From contig JAQFVV010000565.1 in assembly GCA_028023455.1 (NCBI GenBank), positions 62,001 to 126,000 of the forward strand: a stretch of 64,000 nucleotides of DNA, read 5' to 3'. The notes under the pieces were generated by a model. That model was not told the DNA's origin. It did no database searches and worked only from the letters and a program-made list of their open reading frames with translations. Positions 46,020-57,456 of the stretch are shown piece by piece (the first letter of the stretch is position 1; every line of letters starts with the position of its first letter). The stretch comes from Epiperipatus broadwayi (lineage: Eukaryota > Onychophora > Udeonychophora > Euonychophora > Peripatidae). The translations under genes and the position numbers were made by a program.

Positions 46020-47384
46020 TATTTTAAAAAAAACACGATGGAGCAACAGAGAATCACATGTAGCTTCAATGCTAGCATGTGCTCCCAAAGCAATTTTGTG
46101 TGGGTCCTGAGACTTAGTTTTTATTGCCATTTTCCCCAAAACTTTTTTTTTCTTAATAATAAATAGTAGAATCAGAGAATATCTTATTCCATGAATGCTT
46201 TAAAGATGAGTTAAACTTTATATTTTAGCTTTCATATAGTCAAAAGAGTTGTCAATGTAAATTTTATTATCATATTTAGTTGGTAAATGTGTTTCAACTA
46301 TTGAAACACTATGCTGCACCCTCAAAATCGATTCTAAGTGGGGCTACAACAGATTTCAAAGTGTGGTTACTACATATCACTGTCCTTACCTATTACTTCC
46401 ATGGCCTGAACAGTGTCCTATTTTCATGCAGTACACATAAAATATGCATATGCTTGTAACATTCAAAATATATGATAAGTATTTTGTGTAACTCTTATTA
46501 CCACCAAAGAAGTTGCCATCCCTAATCAGTAATATTCAAATTGGTTTAAAACTTATAAATATGGAAAACAATACAAAAAATGTTTTGATTGCCTAATCCC
46601 ATCCAATTGGTTTTACAATAATTTACATATATCAGAAAATACCAGCATTCTTTGTCTATCATGATTAAAAAATCATTCTTCTACATTCATCCTGCCTTCA
46701 AAAAACATGATTATTTTGTTAAAAACTACTAAGCAACTCCAAAGAAAGACTAAGGTAATTTGTGCTTTTATATTCAGATGTAAAAAGTCAATTAATCTTA
46801 ACTATGTGAGCTGGTGTATGTTGAGCAACCTGACCATGTTCACTGACCATATGACTAATCATCTAATAATATTTAAATAAATGTTATGGACATTCATACA
46901 GAATAATCCAGAAAAAAGTCAAATACATAATAACAATAGCTGCAATAACAAGAATTCACAAAGTAGATTGACAGCAACCAAAATAAGAAGCTGAATTTAA
47001 AAGCGATTTTAGCATAGTGGGAAATACCCAAGTATTGAGAGAAGCTAGAGAAATGACTAATGAGTAAGAATTGCCATTTAACATCAAATTTGTAGATTAT
47101 GAAATGATATTAGATTATATAAGTATTTCCATAGTAATTGAAGCAGTCGACTTTTGATGAATTATCAAAATGCAACAGCAGAGATTATGGAGTGACACTA
47201 AAAAAAATCTTATTAATAAGGGGTGCAATAGGATGATCCTAGGTCTCCAAAACTTTTTACAGTAAGAAGTGTTTAGTGGATTAAAATGGAAAGTAAACAG
47301 AATAAATATGTTTGGAGATTATTTAAGGATTTGTGAATGATGTGGTTGTTTTGTAAATAATGCATCAGTATTTAAAAAATATCA

Positions 47385-47385
<1 letters not shown>
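46020..47385. other. No gene recognised
   Basis: AT-rich to mixed sequence. 46900-47340 is purine-rich and less stop-dense but shows no recognisable peptide in any frame. It may be an old transposon remnant beyond recognition. Confidence 0.4.

Positions 47386-47387
<2 letters not shown>

Positions 47388-47418
<31 letters not shown>
47388..47418. repeat. (TA)n microsatellite at the left edge of the large fold-back
   Basis: Pure TA run. A second (TA)n run borders the right edge of the same element at 50110-50155. Confidence 0.95.
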
Positions 47419-47419
<1 letters not shown>

Positions 47420-48535
47420 AATTAATATCTTCATGGATTATAAAAGAGAATAGACATAAGATTTTATTCATATAAAAAGAGTTAACTTTAGCTTTTAATG
47501 ATGCCAGATAAGTAATTGACAATTCCTGAGGCTAAACAAGTTTTCTTCATTAATCTATAACAGTTTTTTCATTTCAAAAATATCCAACAAAAGCTATTAT
47601 AATATTAAACCATCAAACATCACATGATCACCATTTCTTATGTTTGCTCAAGCTGTTAAAACAGGAAAAACTCTCCATACAGTAGTACCACTCAGTGCAA
47701 GTCAGATTAATCAATGGATTCCAGAAGGTTTGTGCATAAAATCCCTATCTAGCACCTACTCACCCAATATCCGCAGACCAGTTTCTAGCTTGCGGCTTTC
47801 ACCAGTCAAGAGCCTTGGATCTCAGAGCACTGCATCTAGACCTTAGGATCTAATACAATCCTCCAGCAACTACCTTTTACCTTTACTTAACTACAAAACT
47901 ATGAGTCTAAAATTGAAAACATATTTTCAATCCAAGGCTGTTCATGTAATATTGTCTATTATTAATAATTCCATTGCATTAGTGGGTAGGTTATTGTCAT
48001 CTTTTAAAATCCCAAAAACAATTCTCAAACTTATGAATGACATTCTAGAAAGAGTTGTAGAACTGGTTGTTAAAGAAATTTTACATGAATCTGTAAGAAT
48101 ATATGAATATTATATAGGCTTATTACAGAGACAACATGTTGAAGACTTAGCGTAGTGTGCTACTGATTGTATGTTTGGTTATTGGGCAAAAGGTAATGTT
48201 AATTTTGATCGAAATCATCTTCTTGCTATTATTGCTAATGGTAAAATACCTCCACATAAGGACAATAAAAAATTGGAAACAATTAATGATATTAATTGAA
48301 AATTATTTAATGTCTTTAAAAAGCCAGGATTGCAAAAGCAATATAGTAATTATGTAACCCAAGGAAGGGAATTAAATTTTTTGTAAATAGAAATATTGAT
48401 GGTGATGTAGGTTGTGGATCTTTTAAAATAGAACAAGCTTGTTATCCACAAATTTTATGGATTTAGAAGTGAAATATTTTCTTTTGATGAATCTCAAAAA
48501 TAATTTATGGTTTCAAGTAGTAAAGAATGTTTTAA

Positions 48536-48844
48536 TGAAATACCAGAATCACATAATCACCATTTCTTATGCTAGCACATGTTATTAACAAATGTCAAAA
48601 CTCTCCATACAGTAGTGCCACCCAGTGCCAACCAGAGTAATCAATGGATGCCAGAGGCTTGTGCAGATGGGGGTTTTATGCACAAGCCTCTGGCATCCAT
48701 TGATTACTCTGGGTGGCACTACTGTATGGAGAGTTTTGTACTAGATGGGGATTTTATGCACAAACCTCTGGCATCCATTGATTACTCTGGTTGGCACTGG
48801 GTGGCACTACTGTATGGAGAGTTTTGTCTTTGAAATACCAGAAT
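48536..48844. mobile_element. Mini R3 insertion with 14-bp target duplication
   Basis: The insert 48550-48830 (281 bp) is flanked by direct copies of tgaaataccagaat at 48536-48549 and 48831-48844. It contains an R3 left end ('ccatttcttatg', 'ctccatacagtagtgccac'). Two tandem copies of the complementary right arm follow ('gatggggattttatgcacaa' to 'actgtatggagagttttgt', about 48665-48736 and 48747-48825). Taking out the insert and one target copy rejoins the surrounding gene frame without a shift. Confidence 0.93.
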
Positions 48845-49135
48845 ATTCTCCTGAGATAGAATTTCATCAATAATATTTACCCATTTATATGGCTGTGAAT
48901 GAAATGGATTGTGAATGAAGTGGATTTAACTTAGCATATGAAACAGCTCAAATAAAATCCTTCTCAATCAAAATCCTTTTCTGATTTTACTAAATCTCTG
49001 TATGGCAGTGATAAAGATGTTGTTTCTTCACATCTTAAAGGATTTATTGATTTGACTTTAAATTGTGGGAATTTTGATAAGGTGTAATTTTTAGAATGAC
49101 TTTTAGTTCTTTTTATCAAAATGCAAAATATGTCA

Positions 49136-49290
49136 TTCATAGATGCCAAGTTTTTTCTCTGTGATTTTTCAAATAATACATTATCTAATTGTAAATTTAA
49201 TTAAATTTCTCATTGCAGTTTTAAAAACTCTGTTATATATAATTGTTCATTTGATCAGGTTGTAATTAATAATACAAAGCTTGACTATTG
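49136..49290 (+). other. Pentapeptide-repeat-like segment in the R3 internal gene
   Basis: In the main frame an L, F or I occupies every fifth position for about nine units, with Cys, Asn or Ser two before it (for example SHCSF, YNCSF, DYCEL). One in-frame stop interrupts it at about 49201. Pentapeptide repeats form right-handed beta-helices. The match is by eye only. Confidence 0.4.
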
Positions 49291-50106
49291 TGAATTACTA
49301 AAGGACCTCAATTTTAGACCTGCACTTAAAGATAAAAGCAATAATTTTAAATATGCTAAATGTATAAATGAACCATCTTCTAATTTTTCATACTTTAAAC
49401 CAATCCCACAACCTTATAAACCACCTCCCCCATAAGTCATTATTAGTGAACAGGGATTTGTTGGGGATAGCATTCATTATAATTCAACTGTTTCTTGAAG
49501 TATTGTTAGAGAAATTGCAGCTGATTTAGTTAATAGCAGTGATGATGAAGATGAACCAGTAATTGATATAAAAGATCTTTTTAACTGCTACAATAGAATC
49601 CTATCAGCATTATTTGGACAACTTACAAGAAGATGTAAATGAAGAAGAGGCTGATGATGAAGAGAATGAAGATACTAATCAAAATCTGGATTGAAAATAT
49701 TATCATGTTTTCAATTTTAGACTCACAGTTTTGTAGTTAAGTTGATATAAAAGATGACTGCTGTAGGGTTGAATTAGATCCTAACATCTAGGTGCACTGC
49801 TATCAATTCCAAAACTCCTCACTGATGAAAGCTACAAGCTAGAAAATAGTTTGGGGATATTGGATGAGTAGGGTACTAGATAGAGATTTTATGCACAAAC
49901 CTTTTGGAATCCATTGATTACTCTGGCTTGCACTGAGTATCCCTATTGTATGGAGAGATTTGCCTGTTTTTAGCTATTATAGATTAGTGGAGAAAACTTC
50001 TTTAGCCTCAGGAAGATTGCCAATTAGAAGCAATTTATAGTTTCTTGGCAATATCAAAAGCTAAAGTTATTTCTGTTTACTTGGATATAATCTCATTATA
50101 TCTATT

Positions 50107-50109
<3 letters not shown>

Positions 50110-50155
<46 letters not shown>
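50110..50155. repeat. (TA)n microsatellite at the right edge of the large fold-back
   Basis: Pure TA run of about 46 bp. The 76-codon frame crossing it is not a gene. Confidence 0.95.
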
Positions 50156-50159
<4 letters not shown>

Positions 50160-50160
<1 letters not shown>

Positions 50161-52200
50161 CATAAGATATTTAATGCACAGGATATCAAATTACATAATT
50201 TTTTTCTATTCAATATGCAATTTAGATAATATATGTAGTATATGCTACACATTTATACGTATTTATAACTTATAATTCTGAAGAAGACTTCAGGGCAGAT
50301 GAAACTAAGATTTTATCAAATTAATAATAAAGTATTGCAAAAAGTGTAAAAAAGAAAGGACTATTGGTTTACTAGTAAGGTGAAATGTTATAAGAATTGA
50401 TAATGATTAAAATGATTATGATAATTAACAATCTTCACCTGTTATAAATATAAATACAATTTTAAACTTTTTTTGAGTTGAGAAAATTATTAAAAGTAAT
50501 TACCGCAGTGTAGTAATAAGCGAACAAAGATGAAGGCTAATGGTTCTTGAATGACTTACTGCTGAATGTGAAAAATGTTTTATCACATGATCGGATCCAT
50601 TGCAATGATTTGCCATTTTTGTTTTTATACATCACATGATTTCTTGTTCCAAGAAAATGATTGATAAACTTTTTTTAAATCAAAGGTAATATTATCTAAT
50701 CTGTTGTTTGAAAATGAGAACCTACAGATATATTTCTGATACCCCTACTTCACAATAATGTATCTATGCATAAAAGTTATCTAATTATTTATTACTATTG
50801 TACCATATGAACATCATAATATAGTTGCTAACATACTCACCTGTCATGACTAAAAGCAGGTTTGAAACTGGATAAGATAAAGCTGATTTTTTTCTAGTAT
50901 TTTTATTAGGAAGCCAGCTCACAGATAATCCAACTGGTCATCCGAATTGGCTTGTACATGGATATCCAACTACAATTTTCTTTGAGATATAACAAGCATG
51001 GTAAGTAAAATTTTCTCTTTTACTATTGACTTTTTTAAGGCAACCATTAAAAAATTTGTTTATAATAGACTATTTAAACAGCTTAAATGGCCTATATCTT
51101 AAAGCCTATAGAATATTAATTCTGTGTTTTCAACATATGTTGTTTATACTTTTTTTAAACTCACATTTTAACATTTTTCTGCCTATCTCTAGTGTCAATG
51201 TGAGTTACTAGTTCAATATTTTGATTTTTAGTATTAAAACCTTTATTTAATATTATGAATCAATAAATAGGACTTGATTTGCTAGAAATATAACTTTATA
51301 AGTGAAAAAATTCTAAAATATCTTATTTGAACTTTTTAAATATATATATATAAATTTGAAATACATGAAAGAAACAATGAATTTATGTTCACTGTTTTTT
51401 TGTCATAATATTACTATAAAAAAATTAATCAAATCGTTGAAAAATGAATTCCAATTTTTAAATGTGAATGAATAATTATAAAATGAAGAATTATAAAATC
51501 GTAACTTAATCTATGAAATTATTTTCTAAAATCAAAAATTGCATTTATATTCATAAAATTATCATAAAAATTCAGACCATGCTGTTTAATAAATTGTTTA
51601 ATAAAGAACCATAATCTTATTTTATTGTCATTTATGTTTTAATATTGCTTTAATTTCTTAACTTGTATTTTTAAAAATAAAACATATTTTTTAAAAATTC
51701 TAAATGAAAATATATATTTATTTTTTAATAAAAATTATGAACATATTTTATAAAACTAATTACAAATTCTTAATTACATTGCAAAATTAGCAATATTACC
51801 CCTTACTTTTGGAGAGAATAGACAAGGAGGTTCTTAACAGTTATTATCAAAGAATCAATCAATCCAAAACCTGTAAACTTTTGATAGCTTACTTGTAAGT
51901 TTTCTGTGGAGATTATTTGCACACTACTGACATCTTCAGATATTTTTTGTAACTAATAACTCAATATTTATGTTAATTCAAATTTTAATGCAAAATGGAT
52001 GTAAATAGCATTAAATAAGGTTTATACAAAGGGATTTAAAGCTATAGCATAGCTGTACTATTATAGTTCTCCAAAAGATGTGATTATCATTAGCATAGAG
52101 TTAAACAAATATACAGTTCCATATGTTGGTACTAATTATATGCAGAAAGGTTAAATAAAAGTATAAATTGATAAAAATAGAAAGAAGAGTAAACAGATAA
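50160..52200. other. No gene recognised; minor dispersed repeats
   Basis: 51215-51300 resembles 5930-6000 (R9). 51905-51980 shares 'tactgacatcttcagat-ttttt' and 'aataactcaatattta' with 7915-7980 and 60915-60965. Copies of 'tcacatgat' lie at 50583 and 50632. No coding sequence was recognised. Confidence 0.45.
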
Positions 52201-52203
52201 CCA

Positions 52204-52545
52204 TATATATATATATATATATTGTAACCGGACCCGCGTACAACCCTTTAATCACATCAGTTGTAACAATTTTCTGATGAGCATGCTGTAGGAAGGAACT
52301 ATCAATTGACATTCCTAATGCAGATGTTAAGGCCTCCTACAACAATATTTCCTGCTCATCAGAGGATGTAGTACCATAGAGACTGTGAACATCTAAACAT
52401 TTATATGTTTGGTTTTCCAAACAGCGCCATTAGAGTTCCGTCTTACTACAACCTGACTGGCCTGGGTCTAGTTATGTCAGACGTAGCTCAGGAATGCATG
52501 AGATTCTCATGAACCAGTGCTATAATTGGTGAGTGATGCGATAAA
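52204..52545. other. TA run followed by GC-richer TGTAAC-start segment
   Basis: A TA microsatellite (52204-52221) is followed by TGTAACCGGACCCGCG, then about 300 bp of mixed composition. That stretch contains an inverted repeat: 'ctgatgagcatgctgtagga' (about 52273) against 'tcctacaacaatatttcctgctcatcag' (about 52333-52360). The TGTAAC start after a TA run is also seen at 25.84 kb, so a shared LTR-type end is possible. No coding frame. Confidence 0.4.
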
Positions 52546-52689
52546 ACAAACAAAACTGAACAACTGGATAACCAATTTAATTTTTGGTAACAAAAAAAAT
52601 TTATTAAATAACAATTAATTTGCAATTTCTAATGAAATTCACTTCTATCCACATAATAACTCATTTTTATTTTACTTATAAAAGAGTTA

Positions 52690-53145
52690 GAAGCAGTTCC
52701 CTTTTTTTTATCAATAGTTCATTTACAAATTCAATTATGAGAAAAAGCTTGGAAATAGTCAATTCAATAATAGTTCATTTTGAATTCATTTATTAGAAGA
52801 AGCTTGGAAATATTCTAATTCAACAATAATTCATTTTGAATCCATTTATGAGAAGAAGCTTGGAAATATTCTAATTCAACAATAATTCATTTTGAATCCA
52901 TTTATGAAAAGAAGCTTGGAAATATTCTAATTTAACAATAATTCATTTTGAATCCATTTATGAGAAGAAGCTTGGAAATATTCTAATTCAACAATAGTTC
53001 ATTTTGAATCCCTTTATGAGAAGAAGCTTGGAATTATTCTAATTTAACAATAATTCATTTTGAATCCATTTATGAGAAGAAACTTGGAAACATTCTAATT
53101 CAACAATAGTTCATTTTTGTATTCCTTTATGAGAAGAAGCTTGGT
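52690..53145. repeat. 56-bp tandem repeat, about eight copies
   Basis: AAGCTTGG (or aacttgg) recurs at 52745, 52800, 52856, 52912, 52968, 53024, 53080 and 53137, a period of 55-57 bp. The unit is 'caacaataattcattttgaatccatttatgagaagaagcttggaaatattctaatt'. Confidence 0.97.
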
Positions 53146-53560
53146 AGCAGTTAAGCATTTATGATTTATATAACATTTCGTTATCTTATGAATTATTACT
53201 GATTGGTAAACATTTAAATTCAGCAATTCTTGGTTTGTGGAGTATTCATCATTTGGTAATTAAAGCATTTATAATTTAGTCAAATATAAAAGTATATTCT
53301 TATACATAAACTCTGTTACATTATAAGAAGCTTAGAAGCAGTCAAGTATTTATGATTTATACAGCATTTCATCATTTTATTAATTATTACCGATTGGTAG
53401 ACATTTGAACTCAGCAATTCTTGGTTTGTAGAGCATTTATCATTTGATAATTGAGGCATTTATAATTTAGCCAAATATAAAACTATATTCATATACATAA
53501 ACTCTGTTTGGCTTGTGAAGCATTTATCATTTAGTAATTAAAGCATTTATAACTTATATA
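53138..53560. repeat. 191-bp tandem repeat, about 2.2 copies
   Basis: It starts at the last AAGCTT of the 56-bp array. 'agctt' at 53138 and 53329, and 'aaactctgtt' at 53308 and 53499, are each 191 bp apart. The unit includes 'gcagt-aagtatttatgattta' and 'cagcaattcttggtttgt'. Confidence 0.95.
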
Positions 53561-53569
53561 GTAAATACG

Positions 53570-53735
53570 TTCAAATATTTTTATAAATAAATTTGCGTAT
53601 AACTATTTCATAACTTCATTTTATAACGTATGATAAACATGTTTTAATATTTTACAAAACAAATTCTATGTAATTATTTCATAATTCCACTTTATAACGT
53701 ATGATAAATATGTTTTAATATTTTATAAAAATTAC
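53570..53735. repeat. ~73-bp tandem repeat, two copies
   Basis: 'aactatttcataacttcattttataacgtatgataaacatgttttaatatttta' and a second version 'aattatttcataattccactttataacgtatgataaatatgttttaatatttta' follow each other directly. Confidence 0.93.
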
Positions 53736-53739
53736 CTTC

Positions 53740-55020
53740 CAGTTTTGCAGTCTAATTTACTCAAAAGAAGGCGGGTTATTTCATCGATGGAAAGTCATGG
53801 CACAGCGTGGAGAGAGTGAAGCCGCTAAATTACCCCATTATTATTATCATTCCTCTAGCAAAGTTTTCTTTTTCCATTTTCACGTTTTGCTAAAGCTATA
53901 TTTTAATATGTCAAAAGAATTAAATAATACACTTTTTTTTAAAAAAAAAAAAGAATTTAATATGTTCTGCTTCTCTGTGTAAGACGAAAGTTCTTTTCTT
54001 CCTACGACGTGCCTAATTTGAATACTGCCTCAGTTTAATTCAAGTATCTTTTTTCTTTCTTTTTAATGATTGGATAATTAATTTCTTTTTTTTTATTGAG
54101 ACAGATAAAAAAAATAAAATAAAATAAGACGATATAACATTTTATTCAAATTCATCAATCTCAAAATTAAAAATATGATTTTTTTTTAAACAAATCAAAA
54201 TTTATTGCGTTCCCAATTAGACTGAATCACGCTAGACGTTTTTAAATGGGGGGGGGGGTCTTTTGAATATTTATATGAGGAACAGAATATCTGTTTCAAT
54301 ATATATATATATTTTAGTATTCCCCCCCCCAAAAAAAAGGATATATTGTGAGGTAGAATGTCTTATTATGTGAAGAACATAATAATTTAATTATTACAAA
54401 TTTTAAAAATAAATGCAAATATATTTTTTAAAAATATATTATCTCATAAAATTATATTTGCAACATTTAACATTAAACCAAAAAAAATGAGGATCAACAA
54501 AACTCAGTATTTCTTTCCAGATTATTTTTATGCATTTAATATAAAATGTTTTGTTGCATTGCAAATAATTTCTAGTTTATTAAAAGACGAATTCTTAACT
54601 TCTCAATGAGAATTACTACTAGAGAAATGTTAAGATGAATGTGTTTTAAATAGGTAGTTGCAAGAAAAATTTCTTAAGCAGGAGTAAAGAGAAATAGTTT
54701 GTCTGTTAGACAAATAAATATAAATCATATAGCAGTTTTGTAAAGAGCATGTGAATGTGGACATACTTTAGCATTGCTATTAATAATAAAAAGTATTTAT
54801 TTTGAGTCTCTACTAGAGTGTTATTTTCATGGTTTTACATCCATCTTAACAGCATGAAATAACGTGAAATTATTAATTCACAAATAGAGCAGAATCCTAC
54901 AACCAAAATAAAGTACAAAGGGTCTAAATCATATCTACTAGGGTGATGACTGATACAATGCCGTTGCAAGGTTAACTGTATGCTCAATATTTATCATTCT
55001 TACACAATATTTGTATAATA
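53740..55020. other. No gene recognised
   Basis: AT-rich, with a G9 run (about 54249-54258), a C10 run near 54322 and poly-A stretches. 53760-53830 is GC-richer ('gaaggcgggtta', 'gcacagcgtggagagagtgaagccgc') and could be an exon or the end of an LTR-like unit starting at 52.22 kb. There is no recognised peptide. Confidence 0.4.
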
Positions 55021-55027
55021 ATTATTG

Positions 55028-55310
55028 TAAATAAAAGGATTTGAACTCAGAATTTTACAGTGTATTCATACTCTGCTCTATCTAAAAAAAAAACTGACAC
55101 ACATGGCTACACCCATATAAAAAAGATACATAATCTCCAATATGTGTATTTTGTGCAAAATCAGCACTCACCAGTTGAGCCAGATCATAATGCCCCACAC
55201 ATGAGCATTCTATCATCAGTTTTTCAATAAAATGGATAGTTGATAGTTGAAAGGAGGAGAAGTCGAAAGTCTGTCCATTAAAGCTTGAAGAATCTTTTCA
55301 TTATTTTTAT
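55028..55310 (-). repeat. R1 dispersed repeat, minus orientation, diverged
   Basis: It begins with the B-box complement 'ggatttgaactcagaattt', then 'gataca-taatctccaatatgtgtattttgtgc', 'atcagcactcaccagtt' and 'gtctgtccattaaagcttgaag'. It is rearranged near the right end. Confidence 0.78.
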
Positions 55311-55374
55311 CAGCAATATTTTATAAATTGGTGAGCTGGAAAAAATTTGGAAGTCAAGGTTTATGGATTACTGT

Positions 55375-55695
55375 GGATTACTGCATGATTCCGTCACTTC
55401 TGATGCATGAACTTAATTTTTTATGAATTCCTGAGAAATGCACCATTCAACTACTTCTACCACACTTATAGGATGATAGTCTCTGGAGTTCATTGTTCTT
55501 GGTTTGTGGTTATATATCTATTACTTTTAATTCTTGAACTTGTGATAAATCACAAAGCAGTAAAACTCTATTTTTCCCTGCAGGTTTTAAGCCATAATAG
55601 AATTCCTGAACCTCAAGATGCAGAAGAGCAATTCCAGTTACTCTATCTCTGGCACTCAAACTTATAAATTCATGATAATAAACTATTCAAGTTCT
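55375..55695 (+). repeat. R8-related tRNA-like repeat, about two units
   Basis: 'cttctaccacacttataggatgatagtctctggagttcattgttctt', 'gaacttgtgataaatcacaaagcagtaaaactctatttttccctgcaggttttaagcc' and 'ggcactcaaacttataaattcatgataataaactattcaa' parallel the 34-kb array. The 86-codon frame 55407-55667 lies inside it and is not supported as a gene. Confidence 0.6.
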
Positions 55696-56029
55696 GTTTT
55701 AATAGTATATATTTTTAAAAGGATATACAACTGCAAAAAAGAAAACTAAAAACTAAAATGTAAGAAATCAAACTTTAGTCAAGAAGAACAGATTAACAAG
55801 TACGTACTTGTCTTTTTCATATGGGTATGTCTCAAAATAAATAAGATGTTACAAAAACCAGCAAATCAAATATCACATCCATTTTTTTTTCTTTTTGTTT
55901 TCTAAAACGACTTTCTCTGATCTTTTTAAATAAAAATGTGATTAATAATTCTGAATTATTGACATAGTTTTTGGACATTCAGCCCCAGATCTTTTTATTT
56001 GGAGAGTGGGGGAGTGGAATGATTCTATT

Positions 56030-56358
56030 ATAAATGTGTTCTCTTTCACTTATCATTTACTGGAAAGCTGTCATTGTGACCCTTCCCAAAAATCGTAAGC
56101 TCCTCTGCATTAGATTGAAGTGCAGTAATTACTTCAATAATAATTATACGATCTTTATTATTGTTTCCAGAATCACAAAACCTGGCTCTTTCTCAAAAGA
56201 GGTTTGGAACTCTCTGCATTAGATTAAAGCTAAATGCATTAACCACACCAATTCCAATTACATAATTTTTATATGTTTCTTATAGACTCACAAAATCTGG
56301 TCCTTTTCCAACAAAGGTTTATGTTAATTACATCAATAACAATTATATGATCTTTATA
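56030..56358 (-). repeat. tRNA-like tandem repeat, left part (interrupted array)
   Basis: Units of roughly 130-140 bp contain 'cagaatcacaaaacctggctctttctc-aaagaggtttggaactctctgcattagatt', 'atgcattaaccaca' and 'aattatatgatctttata'. On the minus strand 'taatgcatttagc' and 'gagttccaaacc' resemble A and B boxes. The array continues at 57442 after the inserted R1 palindrome. Confidence 0.7.
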
Positions 56359-57456
56359 ATAACTGAAACACAGGCTTGTTATATACCTGTGTCTATATAT
56401 GTAATATATAGGGTATATGAGCACAGACTTTCAGATGACCCATCACTCTCCACTCTATCTAATAACACTGATACACTCAAGCACATATATGCTGAAAAGA
56501 TAAATAATCACCAATATACGTATTTCATGCTAAACCAGCAATCATCAGTTGGTCCAGATAAGTGCTCAGATATATAATAAGATAGACAAACTTCATACTT
56601 TAATGGACATGCTCCAATTTACTAAACATTCCAACTCTTCAACCGTCCGTCCAATTGAAAATCTGATGATAAAATGCTCAAAGGCCACCCTGAGGCCAAG
56701 ATTCTTGTCACACTCATGTTGACCTAAGGTCAATCTGAACCCCACATGTACAGAACATAATCCATTTAATACATATGCATGGATGCGCAGACATCTCTAC
56801 AATGTAATAACTGAAACACAGGCTTGTTATATACCTGTGTCTATATATGATTGCTGGTTTAGCATGAAATACGTATATTGGTGATTATTTACGTATATTG
56901 GTGATTAATTATCTTTTCAGCATATATGTGCTTGAGTGTATCAGTGTTATTGGATAGAGTGAAGAGTGATGGGTCATCTGAAAGTCTGTGCTCATAATAA
57001 GCCTGTGTTTCAGTTGTTACATTGTAGAGATGTCTGTCTATCCTTGCATATGTATTAAATGGATTATGTCCTGCACATGTGGCGTTCAGATTGACCTTAG
57101 GTCAACATGAGTGCGACAAAAATCTTGGCCCCAGGGTGGCCTTTGAGCATTTCATCATCAGATTTTCAATTGGATGGATGGTTGAAGAGTTGGAATGTTT
57201 AGTAGATTGGAGCCTGTCCATTAAAGTATGAAGATTGTCTATGTTAATATATATCTGAGCACTTATAGTATATATGTGTGGGTGATGATAATATGGACCA
57301 ACTGATGATTGCTGGTTTAGCATGAGATACGGATATTGGTGATTATTTATTTTTTCAGCATATATGTGCTTGAGTGTAACAGTGTTATTAGATAGAGTGG
57401 AGAGTGATGGGTCATCTGAAAGTCTGTGCTCATATATCCTATATATGATCTTTATA
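56344..57456. mobile_element. R1 palindromic element with 15-bp target duplication (1.08 kb)
   Basis: The insert 56359-57441 is flanked by direct copies of tatatgatctttata at 56344-56358 and 57442-57456. The left half runs 'aactgaaacacaggc' to 'ctctacaatgta'. The right half is its inverted complement from about 56995 on ('agcctgtgtttcagttgttacattgtagagatgt' to 'gtcatctgaaagtctgtgctcat'). An extra R1 arm piece (about 56848-56995) lies between. The halves show point differences, so it is not newly formed. Minus-strand (57102-57473) and plus-strand frames inside are repeat sequence. Confidence 0.9.

Larger units (their letters stand above)
47901..49694 (+). pseudogene. Decayed gene inside the R3 fold-back, family unrecognised
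   Basis: One main frame can be followed from the ATG at 47901 (inside the left inner arm) to a TGA at 49692-49694, just before the right arm. It is broken by in-frame stops (48153, 48297 and others), by a 281-bp insertion at 48550-48830 and by a shift near 49585. The N-terminal open block (47901-48155, 84 codons) is helical and hydrophobic. Near 49136-49290 hydrophobic residues recur every five positions (CDFSN, YNCSF, DYCEL), resembling a pentapeptide-repeat solenoid. A proline-rich spot follows at about 49420, then an acidic patch SSDDEDEP. A tail of NLQEDVNEEEADDEENED ends the protein. I do not recognise a transposase, RT or capsid fold. It could be the gene of an autonomous parent element or a captured host gene. 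Confidence 0.6.
47441..50120. mobile_element. Large R3 fold-back element with internal gene remnant (~2.7 kb)
   Basis: The outer arms pair: 47441-47565 ('gagaatagacataag', 'taactttagctttt', 'cctgaggctaaacaagttttctt', 'taatctataacag') is complementary to about 49975-50120. The inner arms pair: 47660-47922 ('actctccatacagtagtaccact'... 'acaaaactatgagtctaaaattgaaaacat') is complementary to 49705-49960. Together they make arms of roughly 380-480 bp. The left arm has about 90 bp between the outer and inner parts that the right arm lacks, including 'aacatcacatgatcaccatttctt'. Between the arms lies about 1.8 kb with a decayed coding frame on the plus strand. No target duplication could be read because both edges run into TA repeats. 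Confidence 0.85.

Noticed and set aside
47640-47846. 68-codon frame, with similar frames at 40432-40674 and 48579-48833
   Set aside because: The shared peptide (TVVPLS...NQW...CIKSLSS) is just the R3 arm sequence read through in one frame; no coding constraint is evident.
50278-50305. Hammerhead candidate CTGAAGA...GAAAC
   Set aside because: CTGAAG pairs with the adjacent CTTCAG, leaving no stem II between the boxes.
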